NCBI GenBank assembly: GCA_031283515.1
Contig: JAITBS010000676.1
Coordinates: 1-27,034 of the forward strand
Direction: 5' to 3'
DNA: 27,034 nucleotides
From: Planctomycetaceae bacterium
Lineage (GTDB): Bacteria > Planctomycetota > Planctomycetia > Pirellulales > Thermoguttaceae
In this document: one piece after another, positions 1 to 7,308 of the stretch
How the letters are laid out: each line of letters starts with the position of its first letter
How positions within the stretch are numbered: position 1 is the stretch's first letter
The notes under the pieces: generated by a model
Database searches by the model: none
Told to the model about the DNA's origin: nothing
What the model saw: only the letters and a program-made list of their open reading frames with translations
Position numbers and translations under genes: made by a program

Positions 1-1167
1 CATCACTCGAATATTTGTCCGGTTTATGCGTTGAAGGTTGACGAAAGACATGGTTTCTATCTTGTGATGAAATACGTCAACGGTCAAACACTTCATAAAA
101 TTCGGCTGAATTTATTGCAACAAAATGATAAAATCACAATTGACGATGTCATTAAATTCTTATTTCCGATTGCGGAGGCTTTGGATTATGCGCATAAAAA
201 TAAAGTGATTCATCGCGACATTAAACCGGACAATATTCTGATTGACGAATTTGGTGTTCCATTTATTATTGATTTTGATTTAGCGGCACAGATTCATACG
301 AGCATGACAAGAATTAGTCAAGCCGTAATGAGTAAATCGGGAACATTGATCTACAAAGCACCCGAACAATGGCAAGGCGAATTGCAAGACGCAAAAACAG
401 ATCAATACGCATTTGGAGTTGTCGTTTATGAATTTTTAAGCGGACGCGTTCCGTTTATTGCGGACAATGAGACATTGTTAGGGTTTCAAGTTTTACAAAA
501 TCCGGTACCGAAAATCGCAGAGTTACCGGAAAATGTCAACGAAGTGTTGGCGAAAGTTTTGGCGAAGGAGCGGAAAAATCGTTATGAGAATTGTATTGAG
601 TTTATAAAGGAATTGAACACATCGGCGAAAATTACGTCCAAACCGCATCACAAAAAAAATTTGACAATGATTTCAATTATTTTCTTTGGAATTTGTTTAC
701 TGCTGTCTCCTCTAATGCAATCAACATCTATTACCGATGTAACGCCAGCCGAACCGGAAATAAAGGAAATTCAAAATGAAACGCGAGCAACACCTGTTAC
801 TGATGTAACACCCGCATCTCTTTTTGATGCGGTGGAAAAAGGCGAATTTCAAAAAGTAAAGTATTCGATAAATGCTGGTGTTAATGTTAATACAAGAGAT
901 AAGTTTGGTTTTACGCCATTACATTATGCGGCAAAGTATAACGCTCATGTTGATATTTTGAAGTATCTGGTATCGCAAGGGGCTGAGGTAAACGCCAAAA
1001 GTGATAACGGTTTTACGCCGTTAGATTATGCTATTGCTTTTAATCATCAAGAAAACATAACCTATCTCAAAAGTTTAAACAATTCACAAACCAATAATAG
1101 ATCAACTAACAAGGCAACACCCAAAGACCTTTTTAACGCCGTGAAAAAAGCGATCTTCAAAAAATAA
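1..1167 (+). CDS. Membrane Ser/Thr protein kinase with ankyrin repeats (5' end outside window)
   Basis: The frame is open from base 1, so the gene starts before the window; the first in-frame TTG (base 31) lies inside the kinase fold and is not a real start. Numbering from base 1, the catalytic loop HRDIKPDN is at residues 71-78, the metal-binding DFG position reads DFD (91-93), and APE is at 120-122. The N-lobe lysine is off the window. A hydrophobic segment (about 222-239) should anchor the cytoplasmic kinase in the membrane. Behind it are two ankyrin-like repeats (about 272-360; motifs NAGVNVNTRD and FTPLHYA), presumably on the other side. A third repeat starts (LFNAVKK) but meets TAA at 1165-1167. 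The catalytic core looks intact; substrate unknown. It converges on aat. Confidence 0.9.
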   Translation, partial: HHSNICPVYALKVDERHGFYLVMKYVNGQTLHKIRLNLLQQNDKITIDDVIKFLFPIAEALDYAHKNKVIHRDIKPDNILIDEFGVPFIIDFDLAAQIHTSMTRISQAVMSKSGTLIYKAPEQWQGELQDAKTDQYAFGVVVYEFLSGRVPFIADNETLLGFQVLQNPVPKIAELPENVNEVLAKVLAKERKNRYENCIEFIKELNTSAKITSKPHHKKNLTMISIIFFGICLLLSPLMQSTSITDVTPAEPEIKEIQNETRATPVTDVTPASLFDAVEKGEFQKVKYSINAGVNVNTRDKFGFTPLHYAAKYNAHVDILKYLVSQGAEVNAKSDNGFTPLDYAIAFNHQENITYLKSLNNSQTNNRSTNKATPKDLFNAVKKAIFKK

Positions 1168-1212
1168 AAGGATTTGATAAATGCCGGCGTTAATGTAAAC
1201 GCAAAAAGAGGA
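1138..1212 (+). pseudogene. Disrupted continuation of the third ankyrin repeat
   Basis: Behind the TAA at 1165 the same frame again reads ankyrin sequence (KDLINAGVNVNAK), close to the first repeat (INAGVNVN). The patch between about 1150 and 1170 makes sense in the next frame (GDLQKIK). The simplest reading is one lost G near 1150 and one gained G near 1170, which puts a short out-of-frame stretch containing the stop into the repeat. After about 1212 the ankyrin similarity ends and the tail of the converging aat gene begins, so further repeats have been lost. A sequencing error could produce the same picture. Confidence 0.6.
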
Positions 1213-1230
1213 TCATGTCAAAACTCACAC

Positions 1231-1986
1231 TTAACTATTAACTATTCCGAATTGGATATTTTTTTGCAGAGCGAGATGGAGACGTTGCAGATATTCTTTT
1301 CGCGGAATCTCAACCGCTCCAAGACTTGCCGTATGGTTATTGATTACCTGAATATCAAGAAGTGTGTATCCTTGTTTTTTCAGATGTTCAATGAGCGTGA
1401 CTAAAGCAACTTTTGAAGCGTCCCGCTCCAAATAGAACATCGATTCCGCTTCAAAAAAACCCCGAATTGCCGTACCGTAAATACCGCCCACTAAACAATT
1501 GTTTCGCCAAACTTCAATACTGTGACTAAAACCAAGCCGATAAAGCTCTGTATAGGCATTGATCATTTCCGGTGTAATCCATGTTCCTTTAGATCGATGC
1601 GCTTGAGCACAACCACTGATAACACCGTGAAAATCAGTATCAGCAGTTATTTGAAACCGACCACTGCGGCAAGTTCGCGCTAAACGGCGTGAAGTATAAA
1701 ACCGGTCAAACTCAAAAATACAACGCGGATCAACCGAAAACCAACCAAGAATTGTTTGACCGTTGTATCCGCTCTCAAAAGGCCACGGAAAAATTCCATG
1801 AATAAACGCATCCAACAACCAAACCGGATTCAACATCCCTCCAACACCAATTAAACCATCACTGTCCGATTTGTTGACATCAGGAAAAATTTTTGATGCT
1901 GAAAACGGTGTTAAAATTTCAGAAGTAAATAATTTCGTTTCATGAACCATATCGTCTTTCAAAATCGGAACAACAATTCGCCGCAT
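1231..1986 (-). CDS. aat: Leucyl/phenylalanyl-tRNA--protein transferase
   Basis: Aat moves Leu or Phe from aminoacyl-tRNA onto proteins with N-terminal Arg or Lys, marking them for ClpS/ClpAP (N-end rule). The family signatures are present: DGLIGVGG near the N-terminus, HGIFPWPF, WFSVDPRCIFEF, then KGTWITPEMINAY, the core GGIYGTAIRGFFEAESMF, and a late LLDIQVINNHTASLGA. The length is slightly above that of the E. coli enzyme because of an N-terminal extension. I chose ATG at 1986, preceded by GGATGG; an in-frame TTG at 1998 would add four residues. The last codons are formed by the heptamer repeat GTTAATAGTTAATAG, which supplies the stop. It stands alone, converging with the kinase gene. Confidence 0.93.
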   Translation of the reverse strand: MRRIVVPILKDDMVHETKLFTSEILTPFSASKIFPDVNKSDSDGLIGVGGMLNPVWLLDAFIHGIFPWPFESGYNGQTILGWFSVDPRCIFEFDRFYTSRRLARTCRSGRFQITADTDFHGVISGCAQAHRSKGTWITPEMINAYTELYRLGFSHSIEVWRNNCLVGGIYGTAIRGFFEAESMFYLERDASKVALVTLIEHLKKQGYTLLDIQVINNHTASLGAVEIPRKEYLQRLHLALQKNIQFGIVNS

Positions 1987-2222
1987 ACAACCATCCAACA
2001 GAACGAATAAAAATAAATCGCTACTAAATCTCCGCTAAATAATTGCAAAAAATAAATTTGTGACAATGTGAAGTATAATATAATTTTAACTCCTTACAAG
2101 AGTTTTTAACAAGATCAACAGATTTTGACGGCATAAATAGAACTGACAGGATTTTAAAATAAATAATACAAAAATTCGCTCTTATAAAACCAAACTTTAA
2201 AGTGCAATAAGTATATCATTCG

Positions 2223-3248
2223 TCAATAATTCCAGTTCATACCAAGCAGCAGAGTGTGCGAGGAGTAATTTGATGCAACTTCTGCCGTGTAACGAAGATA
2301 AACATCTAAACTTGATCCCATTGACGAAGTAAATCCGCCGCCGAAAAAAAATCGGGTTTTCGTAATTTCATATCCCGGAATTGAAAAAACAGTTGGAGCA
2401 TCAGTGAATGATGCAATATTTAAAAGATTTCGATTGCCCAATTCTTGAAAAATTCCTCCATACAACCGCGGTAATGTAACCGAATAAATTCCGGTTGTTT
2501 TCCAAGAATATCGAACACCAAGTATGAAAGTTGTTTTTGAATCATCTTTTGGATTGAGTTCGAGAGCAACATGCCGTAATCCGAAATATGGTTCTATTTT
2601 TCCAAGTCCTTGTGTCCACCATGTTCCGGTTTCAGCGTTGACGTTCCATTGAATTGCTGTTTGTGACGGAGATGATTGTTTATTGTGACCAAGTCCGCCT
2701 TCAAAATCAAAGAAAATATTCCGTATTGTTGTGCGAAAATAAGCGGAAGTATGAACCGATGATAAGTCCGATTTCCATTGCACTGATTTATTGGTTCCTT
2801 GCGAAGGACATTGGTTTCCGCCCAACGAAATTCCGAACAGTAATTGTCGTCCGATTTGCTTGTCGAGACCGACCGACACTCCATACGAGTAATACTCCAG
2901 ATCGGTAAACCCGTCCGAATCACTAAGATGACTCCAATTACCAAAACCACGAATCCATGTCCGAAACCGATGCGGTGATTTGGGAAGATGGAAATCAAAA
3001 GTAAACGGTTCCTCCCGAAAAAAGGATGAAACTTTTCCACTGCCCGGAAAAAATAATCCCGAAAAAGGAGTCTGACCACGTTCTTCCGATAAATTGTTTT
3101 CCGCTGAAAAAATTAACGGAAACGGAAAAATACAAGAATAAAGAACAAACAACACAAAACACCGCACGATATAACAATTTATTATCGTTCGGTGTTTGTG
3201 AGCGGTTTGCATCATCATAAGAACCTGCAACCGAAAATTCGGCAACAT
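2223..3248 (-). CDS. Autotransporter-type outer-membrane beta-barrel protein
   Basis: A protein of 341 residues. A hydrophobic stretch at about 29-48 (CYIVRCFVLFVLYSCIF...) followed by SAEN looks like a late signal peptide, so the true start may be one of the Met codons at 11-13. From about residue 90 the chain is a series of amphipathic beta strands (RTWIRGFGNWSHL, YSYGVSVGLDKQIG, LFGISLGGN) typical of an autotransporter beta domain, and it ends in the aromatic LLLGMNWNY expected of an outer-membrane barrel. Only about 40 residues separate signal and barrel, so there is no real passenger domain. ATG at 3248 has AGGA four bases upstream. Family assignment rests on pattern only; specific role unknown. 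Confidence 0.7.
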   Translation of the reverse strand: MLPNFRLQVLMMMQTAHKHRTIINCYIVRCFVLFVLYSCIFPFPLIFSAENNLSEERGQTPFSGLFFPGSGKVSSFFREEPFTFDFHLPKSPHRFRTWIRGFGNWSHLSDSDGFTDLEYYSYGVSVGLDKQIGRQLLFGISLGGNQCPSQGTNKSVQWKSDLSSVHTSAYFRTTIRNIFFDFEGGLGHNKQSSPSQTAIQWNVNAETGTWWTQGLGKIEPYFGLRHVALELNPKDDSKTTFILGVRYSWKTTGIYSVTLPRLYGGIFQELGNRNLLNIASFTDAPTVFSIPGYEITKTRFFFGGGFTSSMGSSLDVYLRYTAEVASNYSSHTLLLGMNWNY

Positions 3249-3274
3249 TAATCCTGTAATTGTAACAAAGTATT

Positions 3275-3325
3275 TTAATGTTTTACATGTTGGATATTTT
3301 TTACATGTTTTACATTGGTGTTTTA
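3275..3325. repeat. Short imperfect repeat of TTTTACAT
   Basis: In the gap between the single-TM gene and the barrel gene, TTTTACATG or close variants occur four times in about 50 bases. It is low-complexity and no function is visible. Confidence 0.4.
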
Positions 3326-3329
3326 CTTT

Positions 3330-3992
3330 TTATTTTGTTGCGTTTCCGGTATTTTCGGCGGCGACTGCCGGCGGAGTTGCCGGAGTTACAGGCGCAGCAG
3401 AGGTTTCAGCCGGAACCGGAGGTGTTGCCGCTGGAGTCGCTCCTTCTGCCGGATTTTCCGGATTGGGTTGCGAAGGACGTATAAACGGAATATGTAATGT
3501 TCCGCCGTTTTCATTGCTCCGCGCAAACAACTGCGGTGCATCATTGCCCTTATCAAATCCTACACGGAAAAGTGCGCCGGTATTGACGGGTTGACCAACA
3601 ACATTGGCTCCGTGCGGACTACGAACTATTAATTCTCCGCCCATCTCTTCCGAAGAACCAAGCTCAGTAAAGAACTTCCATTTTTCCATCGGTGTTCCTA
3701 CCAGATCATCAGGACTGGTAAAAATTCTGTTACCAACAAAAACATGACCTTGATATTGTGTTCCAATGAACTTTTTACCAAGAATCACATTGTTAGCCAG
3801 AACAGAACCCTCTTTAATGACCACGTCATCTTTGCCTTCTGCATTGAGTAGTGTTGCCTGTTTGGTAATTTTCAGCGAGCCCACCTCAAGTGCCTCGAAC
3901 TTCGTTTTGCCAGACATGAAAAACACGACACACGCACCAACAATTCCGCCAATCAATGCGGAAAACAGTGAACTAACAATCTTGTCACTCAT
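3330..3992 (-). CDS. Hypothetical single-TM protein with Pro/Ala-rich C-terminal tail
   Basis: I do not recognise a named family. The 220-residue protein has an N-terminal membrane segment (about 6-27, LFSALIGGIVGACVVFFM) and a soluble middle part (about 32-170) rich in short beta-like units (LEVGSLKITKQATLLNAEGK, IKEGSVLANNVILGKKFIG). The tail from about 172 is made of Pro, Ala, Thr and Glu. The layout suggests a membrane-tethered periplasmic protein with a flexible tail. ATG at 3992 is preceded by GGAGG at seven bases, one of the best ribosome sites in the window. The gap to the next gene downstream is about 80 bp. Confidence 0.75.
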   Translation of the reverse strand: MSDKIVSSLFSALIGGIVGACVVFFMSGKTKFEALEVGSLKITKQATLLNAEGKDDVVIKEGSVLANNVILGKKFIGTQYQGHVFVGNRIFTSPDDLVGTPMEKWKFFTELGSSEEMGGELIVRSPHGANVVGQPVNTGALFRVGFDKGNDAPQLFARSNENGGTLHIPFIRPSQPNPENPAEGATPAATPPVPAETSAAPVTPATPPAVAAENTGNATK

Positions 3993-4186
3993 TCATAAAC
4001 CTCCATGTTTGAAAAAAAGGGGGAAAATCGTAACCAGTGAATTCATTCACCGGTTTGGTATTAACCATTTAATGTGAAAAATCGGAATAACTCGACTTTC
4101 ACTTGCAACAGGGCGGATTTTAGCAAAGAATCCAAAATAAATCCAGACCAATTTTTTAAAATTCTTTTCCTATGGCGATTTTGTGG

Positions 4187-4192
4187 TATGAT
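4187..4192 (+). promoter_or_regulatory. Possible -10 box for the VanZ-like gene
   Basis: TATGAT lies 47 bases before the ATG. I see no convincing -35 at the right distance. Confidence 0.3.
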
Positions 4193-4238
4193 AACGTCTC
4201 CAATGGAAACAGTTAGGGAATTTTTTTGACTTGAAACA

Positions 4239-4613
4239 ATGACTTGGTTACGTCTTTTACATTACATAACGGGCTGTTATACAGTTTTTCTGACCTTGCT
4301 TTTGTGGCTGCCCAACCCGAAAGTTTTGCTTCACGGCTGGCAACCGCCGGATAACACTCGTGGATATGATCATTTGATCACATTTATATTACTGGGCTTT
4401 TTGGTTGAATTGGGACGCAGGAAAAAAAGTATTCTATTTTGGCTATTTTTACTTATCTTGTATGTGTTTTTCACCGAAATCGTTCAGGAACTATTGCCCA
4501 TTCGGTCATTTGAATGGATTGATATTTTTCAAGACCTTTGTGGTATTACAATTGGTTTGGGATTGGCTTTACTTTGCCGGTTTGTCGCCAATGTGGTAAA
4601 TAACCACAAGTAA
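4239..4613 (+). CDS. VanZ-like small integral membrane protein
   Basis: This 124-residue protein has about four membrane segments (about 7-25, 44-58, 64-82, 100-117). The VanZ-like signature is present: YDHLITFILLGFL around helix 2, then TEIVQELLPIRSFEWIDIFQDLCGITIG, with the acidic and Gln/Arg residues in the usual spacing (E-x2-Q, R, D-x3-D, G). VanZ relatives are linked to teicoplanin tolerance and cell-envelope phenotypes, but for lone copies like this the role is unknown. ATG at 4239 has no strong Shine-Dalgarno; AGGG at 4215 is too distant. A TATGAT box at 4187 could serve as a -10. It converges on the first PEP-CTERM gene across a shared hairpin. Confidence 0.8.
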   Translation: MTWLRLLHYITGCYTVFLTLLLWLPNPKVLLHGWQPPDNTRGYDHLITFILLGFLVELGRRKKSILFWLFLLILYVFFTEIVQELLPIRSFEWIDIFQDLCGITIGLGLALLCRFVANVVNNHK

Positions 4614-4629
4614 ATAAGTAAAAATAAAA

Positions 4630-4682
4630 ATGCCGCAAGCGAAATTATTACCGTTGTGGTAAAAACTCCGCTTGCGGCATTA
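4630..4682. terminator. Bidirectional hairpin terminator
   Basis: A 13-bp perfect stem (AATGCCGCAAGCG / CGCTTGCGGCATT) with a 27-nt loop sits between the converging VanZ-like and PEP-CTERM genes. It is followed by a T-rich run in both directions (ATTATTTTTC on plus, TTTTATTTTTAC on minus), as expected for a shared Rho-independent terminator. The stem belongs to the same family as the dyads behind the other PEP-CTERM genes. Confidence 0.75.
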
Positions 4683-4705
4683 TTTTTCATCAACTCTCTA
4701 CTAAT

Positions 4706-5617
4706 TTACGCTTTTTTTCTTTTTCGGCGCAGGAAAGGAATCGCAATACCTCCGGCAAGTCCGAAAATCAATGCGGTTGCGGGTTCGGGAGTTGACGCAT
4801 AGAAAGTACCTTGACTAAAATCAAGGAAAGTGTAATAGTTTTCAAGTTGTGAGGCGAGATGGATTCCATTGTAATTATCTAATCCTAATCCCTCCAAACT
4901 GAACGCATATTCCAGATAATCGCCGCCCGAATAACTGAAACTGGCTAGAAATTCGCCGTTTGCCAATACGGTGAGCACTCCATCGGAATAGGTCGCTGTA
5001 AACTCCGTTGCTCCTCCATATAACCATTCACCGTATTGATTAGCCAAGAATCCATCCTCCTCATTGACCACATAATAAGCCCCATTATGCATGGTAAACA
5101 TCGAATTTATTCCATCAACAAAACTGCCGGCAATATCGACAATCTCATTCGCAAAATAGTCTTTACCGAATTCATTGAGAAAATTTGTATCAAAAATATA
5201 TGCTAAAGTTGTTCCGTAGGATACACGATAATCGGCGGCAATCACATTATCATTTTGTACCGCATATTCATAATAATCCATAAGATTACTGCTGCTGTTA
5301 TCTTTGTAAAAGAATCTGGAATCGGTTTCAGGACTCCCGACAGCGCGTTCATTTCCGCCGAAAATATTAAGCCCCTGAAATCCTAACTCCGCATAATCAT
5401 TGTTATCGAATGTCATACGACTGTAAAGAACATTGTCTTTAACAGCGTAATCAATTTCTACCGATCGCTCTCCATGCGAAAGGCTGGATATCTCTGTTGC
5501 GAAAACGAGGGCATTGCTGGGGTTAGCCCAGTCAAAAAGTGCCGTGTCTGCCGAAACAGAAGCCGTAAATCCCAAAATGACAACGGCAAAAACAAGAAAG
5601 TAAAAAAATGTTTTCAT
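4706..5617 (-). CDS. PEP-CTERM sorting-domain protein 1
   Basis: A 303-residue secreted protein. The signal peptide is residues 1-23 (MKTFFYFLVFAVVILGFTAS...SADT). The C-terminal sorting signal is PEP at 277-279, a hydrophobic helix (ALIFGLAGGIAIPFL) and a basic end RRKRKKA. Such signals are processed by an exosortase, which is not encoded in this window; the mature protein should be exported to the cell surface or matrix. The middle (24-270) is an Asp/Asn/Tyr-rich beta-type domain shared with proteins 2 and 4 (motifs VEIDYAVKDNVLYSR, LNIFGGNE, NYNGIH). AAGGAG is seven bases before ATG. Closest relative in the window is protein 4, also 303 residues. Confidence 0.9.
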   Translation of the reverse strand: MKTFFYFLVFAVVILGFTASVSADTALFDWANPSNALVFATEISSLSHGERSVEIDYAVKDNVLYSRMTFDNNDYAELGFQGLNIFGGNERAVGSPETDSRFFYKDNSSSNLMDYYEYAVQNDNVIAADYRVSYGTTLAYIFDTNFLNEFGKDYFANEIVDIAGSFVDGINSMFTMHNGAYYVVNEEDGFLANQYGEWLYGGATEFTATYSDGVLTVLANGEFLASFSYSGGDYLEYAFSLEGLGLDNYNGIHLASQLENYYTFLDFSQGTFYASTPEPATALIFGLAGGIAIPFLRRKRKKA

Positions 5618-5656
5618 GATACGTCTCCTTCAATTTAATTGGTTGGTGAAAAGATA

Positions 5657-5676
5657 TTTCATTGCAATAAATGAAA
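5657..5676 (-). promoter_or_regulatory. Leader hairpin of PEP-CTERM gene 1
   Basis: TTTCATT-N6-AATGAAA, 7 bp extendable to 8, ends 40 bases before the ATG. It partly overlaps a 16-bp perfect palindrome ATTTATTGCAATAAAT (5676-5691). The same stem is found in the other three leaders with changed but complementary arms. Confidence 0.5.
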
Positions 5677-5697
5677 TTTATTGCAATAAATATTTGC

Positions 5698-5711
5698 GCA
5701 ATTAACATGCC
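5698..5711 (-). promoter_or_regulatory. Sigma-54 type promoter of PEP-CTERM gene 1
   Basis: On the minus strand the bases read GGCATGTTAATTGC, i.e. GG-N10-GC with TTGC at -12, against the RpoN consensus TGGCAC-N5-TTGC. Expected transcript start is near 5686, giving a leader of about 70 nt. Confidence 0.65.
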
Positions 5712-5818
5712 GTCTGAAAATTTTTATCGTACTTATTTTTCTAACTCGTTTTAATTAAAAAGGTTAAGATAAATAAAAATTTTTCTAAAAAAAACAATAC
5801 ATATATTTTACCTAAAAA

Positions 5819-5843
5819 TAACTGTGTTAAAACGAAACAGTTA
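5819..5843 (-). promoter_or_regulatory. Inverted repeat, candidate activator site of PEP-CTERM gene 1
   Basis: TAACTGT-N11-ACAGTTA. Its centre lies about 120 bp upstream of the GG of the sigma-54 element, a usual distance for an enhancer-binding protein. Confidence 0.5.
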
Positions 5844-5845
5844 GT

Positions 5846-5910
5846 AGTTAATAGTGTCGCAAGCGAATTAAAACCGTTTCCGTAAAATTCCGCTTGCGAC
5901 ACTCTTAACT
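5846..5910 (-). other. Long intergenic dyad behind PEP-CTERM gene 2
   Basis: A 13-bp perfect stem (AGTGTCGCAAGCG / CGCTTGCGACACT), extendable to 20 bp with one mismatch, lies downstream of gene 2 and directly before the activator site of gene 1. No T-run follows in the minus direction, so it is not a textbook terminator; it may stabilise or end the transcript. Confidence 0.6.
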
Positions 5911-5949
5911 TTTAACTCTTAACTCTTAACTCTTAACTCAACTATCAAC
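5901..5949. repeat. Heptamer tandem repeat at 3' end of PEP-CTERM gene 2
   Basis: About seven units of the type ACTCTTA / ACTTTTA / ACTCAAC. In the sense (minus) direction each unit carries TAA or TGA, and the stop codon of gene 2 falls inside the repeat. Confidence 0.75.
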
Positions 5950-6997
5950 AATGCTCATTTCTTTTTCGGCGCAGGAAAGGAATCGCCATACCTCCGGCAA
6001 GTCCGAAAATCAATATGGTTGCGGGTTCGGGTGTTGGGGCAATTACACCTTGATCAAAAGAGAGGAAGGTGTAATAGTCTTCAATTTCCGAAGCAATGTG
6101 AATCCCGCTATAATTTTCCAACCCCAAACTTGACAGATTAACCGCATATTCTATCGTTCCGTTTGTTGGATCGGAATAGACCATGAACAGAAAATCGCCA
6201 TTGTTACCATCAAAAACTTGCAGCCAACCGTCAACATAATTATAAGTGTACGAGGTCGTCAGACCCAGTTCATCAGCTGTAACATCATCCTTGTTCATAA
6301 AAGAAAATGTGTCCGTTGCCGTAGTATTTCGATGAACAATGTTACCATTTTCGTCAACAGCAAAAAAAGCAGATCCTGCACGTTCAAAGTCAGGTACGGG
6401 ACCTTCTAAAAACTCTCCTTCACCCATGTCGTTGTAATACAGATCATTGATACTATTTTTGTAATACTCGTCGAGATCATAATTTGAAGAATCTAAACGA
6501 GTACTATCAAAAAAAGTACTTTTTTGTGTTGTGTCGTCGTCGTCATAAGGTGTTGTAAAAGAACTAAATGTTGCGGTAATTGCTCCATCACCGTTGTTGA
6601 TAGCCGTTTTAAAAGCATCCCAAATAGATCTGTCCGGCATGAAATTTTTCCTGCCGCCACTAAACGAGCTTTCATTATCGGCACTTTCATTTCCTCCAAA
6701 GAACCGCATATTAGTTAGTCCCAAACTTGTCATAAATGCAAAATCACTTGGTGAGTATCCTTCTCCATTATATTTACTGGGATCAAGTTGAACACGGCTG
6801 TAAAGAATATTATCTTTGATAGCATAATCAATCGTAACATCACGAACGTCATCGTTGTGCAATGCGGTAATTTCTTGGGCAAAAACTGTTGCGTTTCCTG
6901 TATCGTTCCAATCAAGTACCGCAACATCTGCCGCAGCAGAAGCCGTGAATCCTAATAGGACGGCGGCAAAAACAAAAAAGTGAAAAAATGTTTTCAT
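5945..6997 (-). CDS. PEP-CTERM sorting-domain protein 2
   Basis: A 350-residue secreted protein. ATG at 6997 is chosen because AGGAG stands seven bases before it; an in-frame TTG at 7012 lies on that ribosome site. Signal peptide 1-23 (MKTFFHFFVFAAVLLGFTAS). Sorting signal: PEP at 323-325, helix ILIFGLAGGMAIPFL, basic end RRKRNEHC with an unusual terminal Cys. The ectodomain is longer than in proteins 1 and 4 because of an Asp/Thr/Ser-rich insertion, but keeps VTIDYAIKDNILYSR, MRFFGGNES and NYSGIHIASEIEDYYTFL. Substrate or ligand unknown. Its last codons and its downstream spacer are nearly the same as those of protein 3. Confidence 0.9.
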   Translation of the reverse strand: MKTFFHFFVFAAVLLGFTASAAADVAVLDWNDTGNATVFAQEITALHNDDVRDVTIDYAIKDNILYSRVQLDPSKYNGEGYSPSDFAFMTSLGLTNMRFFGGNESADNESSFSGGRKNFMPDRSIWDAFKTAINNGDGAITATFSSFTTPYDDDDTTQKSTFFDSTRLDSSNYDLDEYYKNSINDLYYNDMGEGEFLEGPVPDFERAGSAFFAVDENGNIVHRNTTATDTFSFMNKDDVTADELGLTTSYTYNYVDGWLQVFDGNNGDFLFMVYSDPTNGTIEYAVNLSSLGLENYSGIHIASEIEDYYTFLSFDQGVIAPTPEPATILIFGLAGGMAIPFLRRKRNEHC

Positions 6998-7035
6998 GAT
7001 ACGTCTCCTCAATTTAATTGGTTGGTGAAAAGATA

Positions 7036-7055
7036 TTTCATTTCAATAAATGAAA
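7036..7055 (-). promoter_or_regulatory. Leader hairpin of PEP-CTERM gene 2
   Basis: TTTCATT-N6-AATGAAA, 39 bases before the ATG, in the same place as in the sister leaders. Confidence 0.5.
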
Positions 7056-7076
7056 TTTATTGCAATAAACATCTGT

Positions 7077-7090
7077 GCAATTAACATGCC
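7077..7090 (-). promoter_or_regulatory. Sigma-54 type promoter of PEP-CTERM gene 2
   Basis: Minus strand GGCATGTTAATTGCA: GG-N10-GC followed by A, which matches the TTGCW end of the RpoN consensus. Confidence 0.65.
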
Positions 7091-7196
7091 GTCTGAAAAT
7101 TTTTATCGTACTTGTTTTTCTAACTCGTTTTAATTAAAAAGGTTAAGATAAATAAAAAATTTTCTAAAAAAACAATACACCTATTTTACATAAAAA

Positions 7197-7221
7197 TAAC
7201 TGTGTTAAAACGAAACAGTTA
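7197..7221 (-). promoter_or_regulatory. Inverted repeat, candidate activator site of PEP-CTERM gene 2
   Basis: TAACTGT-N11-ACAGTTA, same sequence as in front of gene 1; centre about 119 bp upstream of the sigma-54 GG. Confidence 0.5.
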
Positions 7222-7223
7222 GT

Positions 7224-7288
7224 AGTTAATAGTGCCGCAAGCGAATTAAAACCGTTTCCGTAAAATTCCGCTTGCGACACTCTTAACT
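7224..7288 (-). other. Long intergenic dyad behind PEP-CTERM gene 3
   Basis: Same hairpin as behind gene 2, with one changed base in the left arm (AGTGCCGCAAGCG). In RNA made from the minus strand the change gives a U-G pair, whereas on the plus strand it would be a C-A mismatch. Part of the stem is made by the heptamer repeat (about 7277-7310, fewer units than behind gene 2). Confidence 0.6.
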
Positions 7289-7308
7289 TTTAACTTTTAA
7301 CTCAACTA

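Noticed and set aside
31..36. TTG at 31 as start of the kinase
   Set aside because: Kinase-like sequence (HHSNICPVYALKV) runs in frame to base 1; the gene begins outside.
2594..3079. 161-codon open frame on the minus strand
   Set aside because: Lies inside the barrel-protein gene in another frame and has no signal or family pattern.
6998..7012. TTG start adding five residues to PEP-CTERM protein 2
   Set aside because: The TTG lies on the AGGAG ribosome site of the ATG at 6997, which is conserved in the sister genes.
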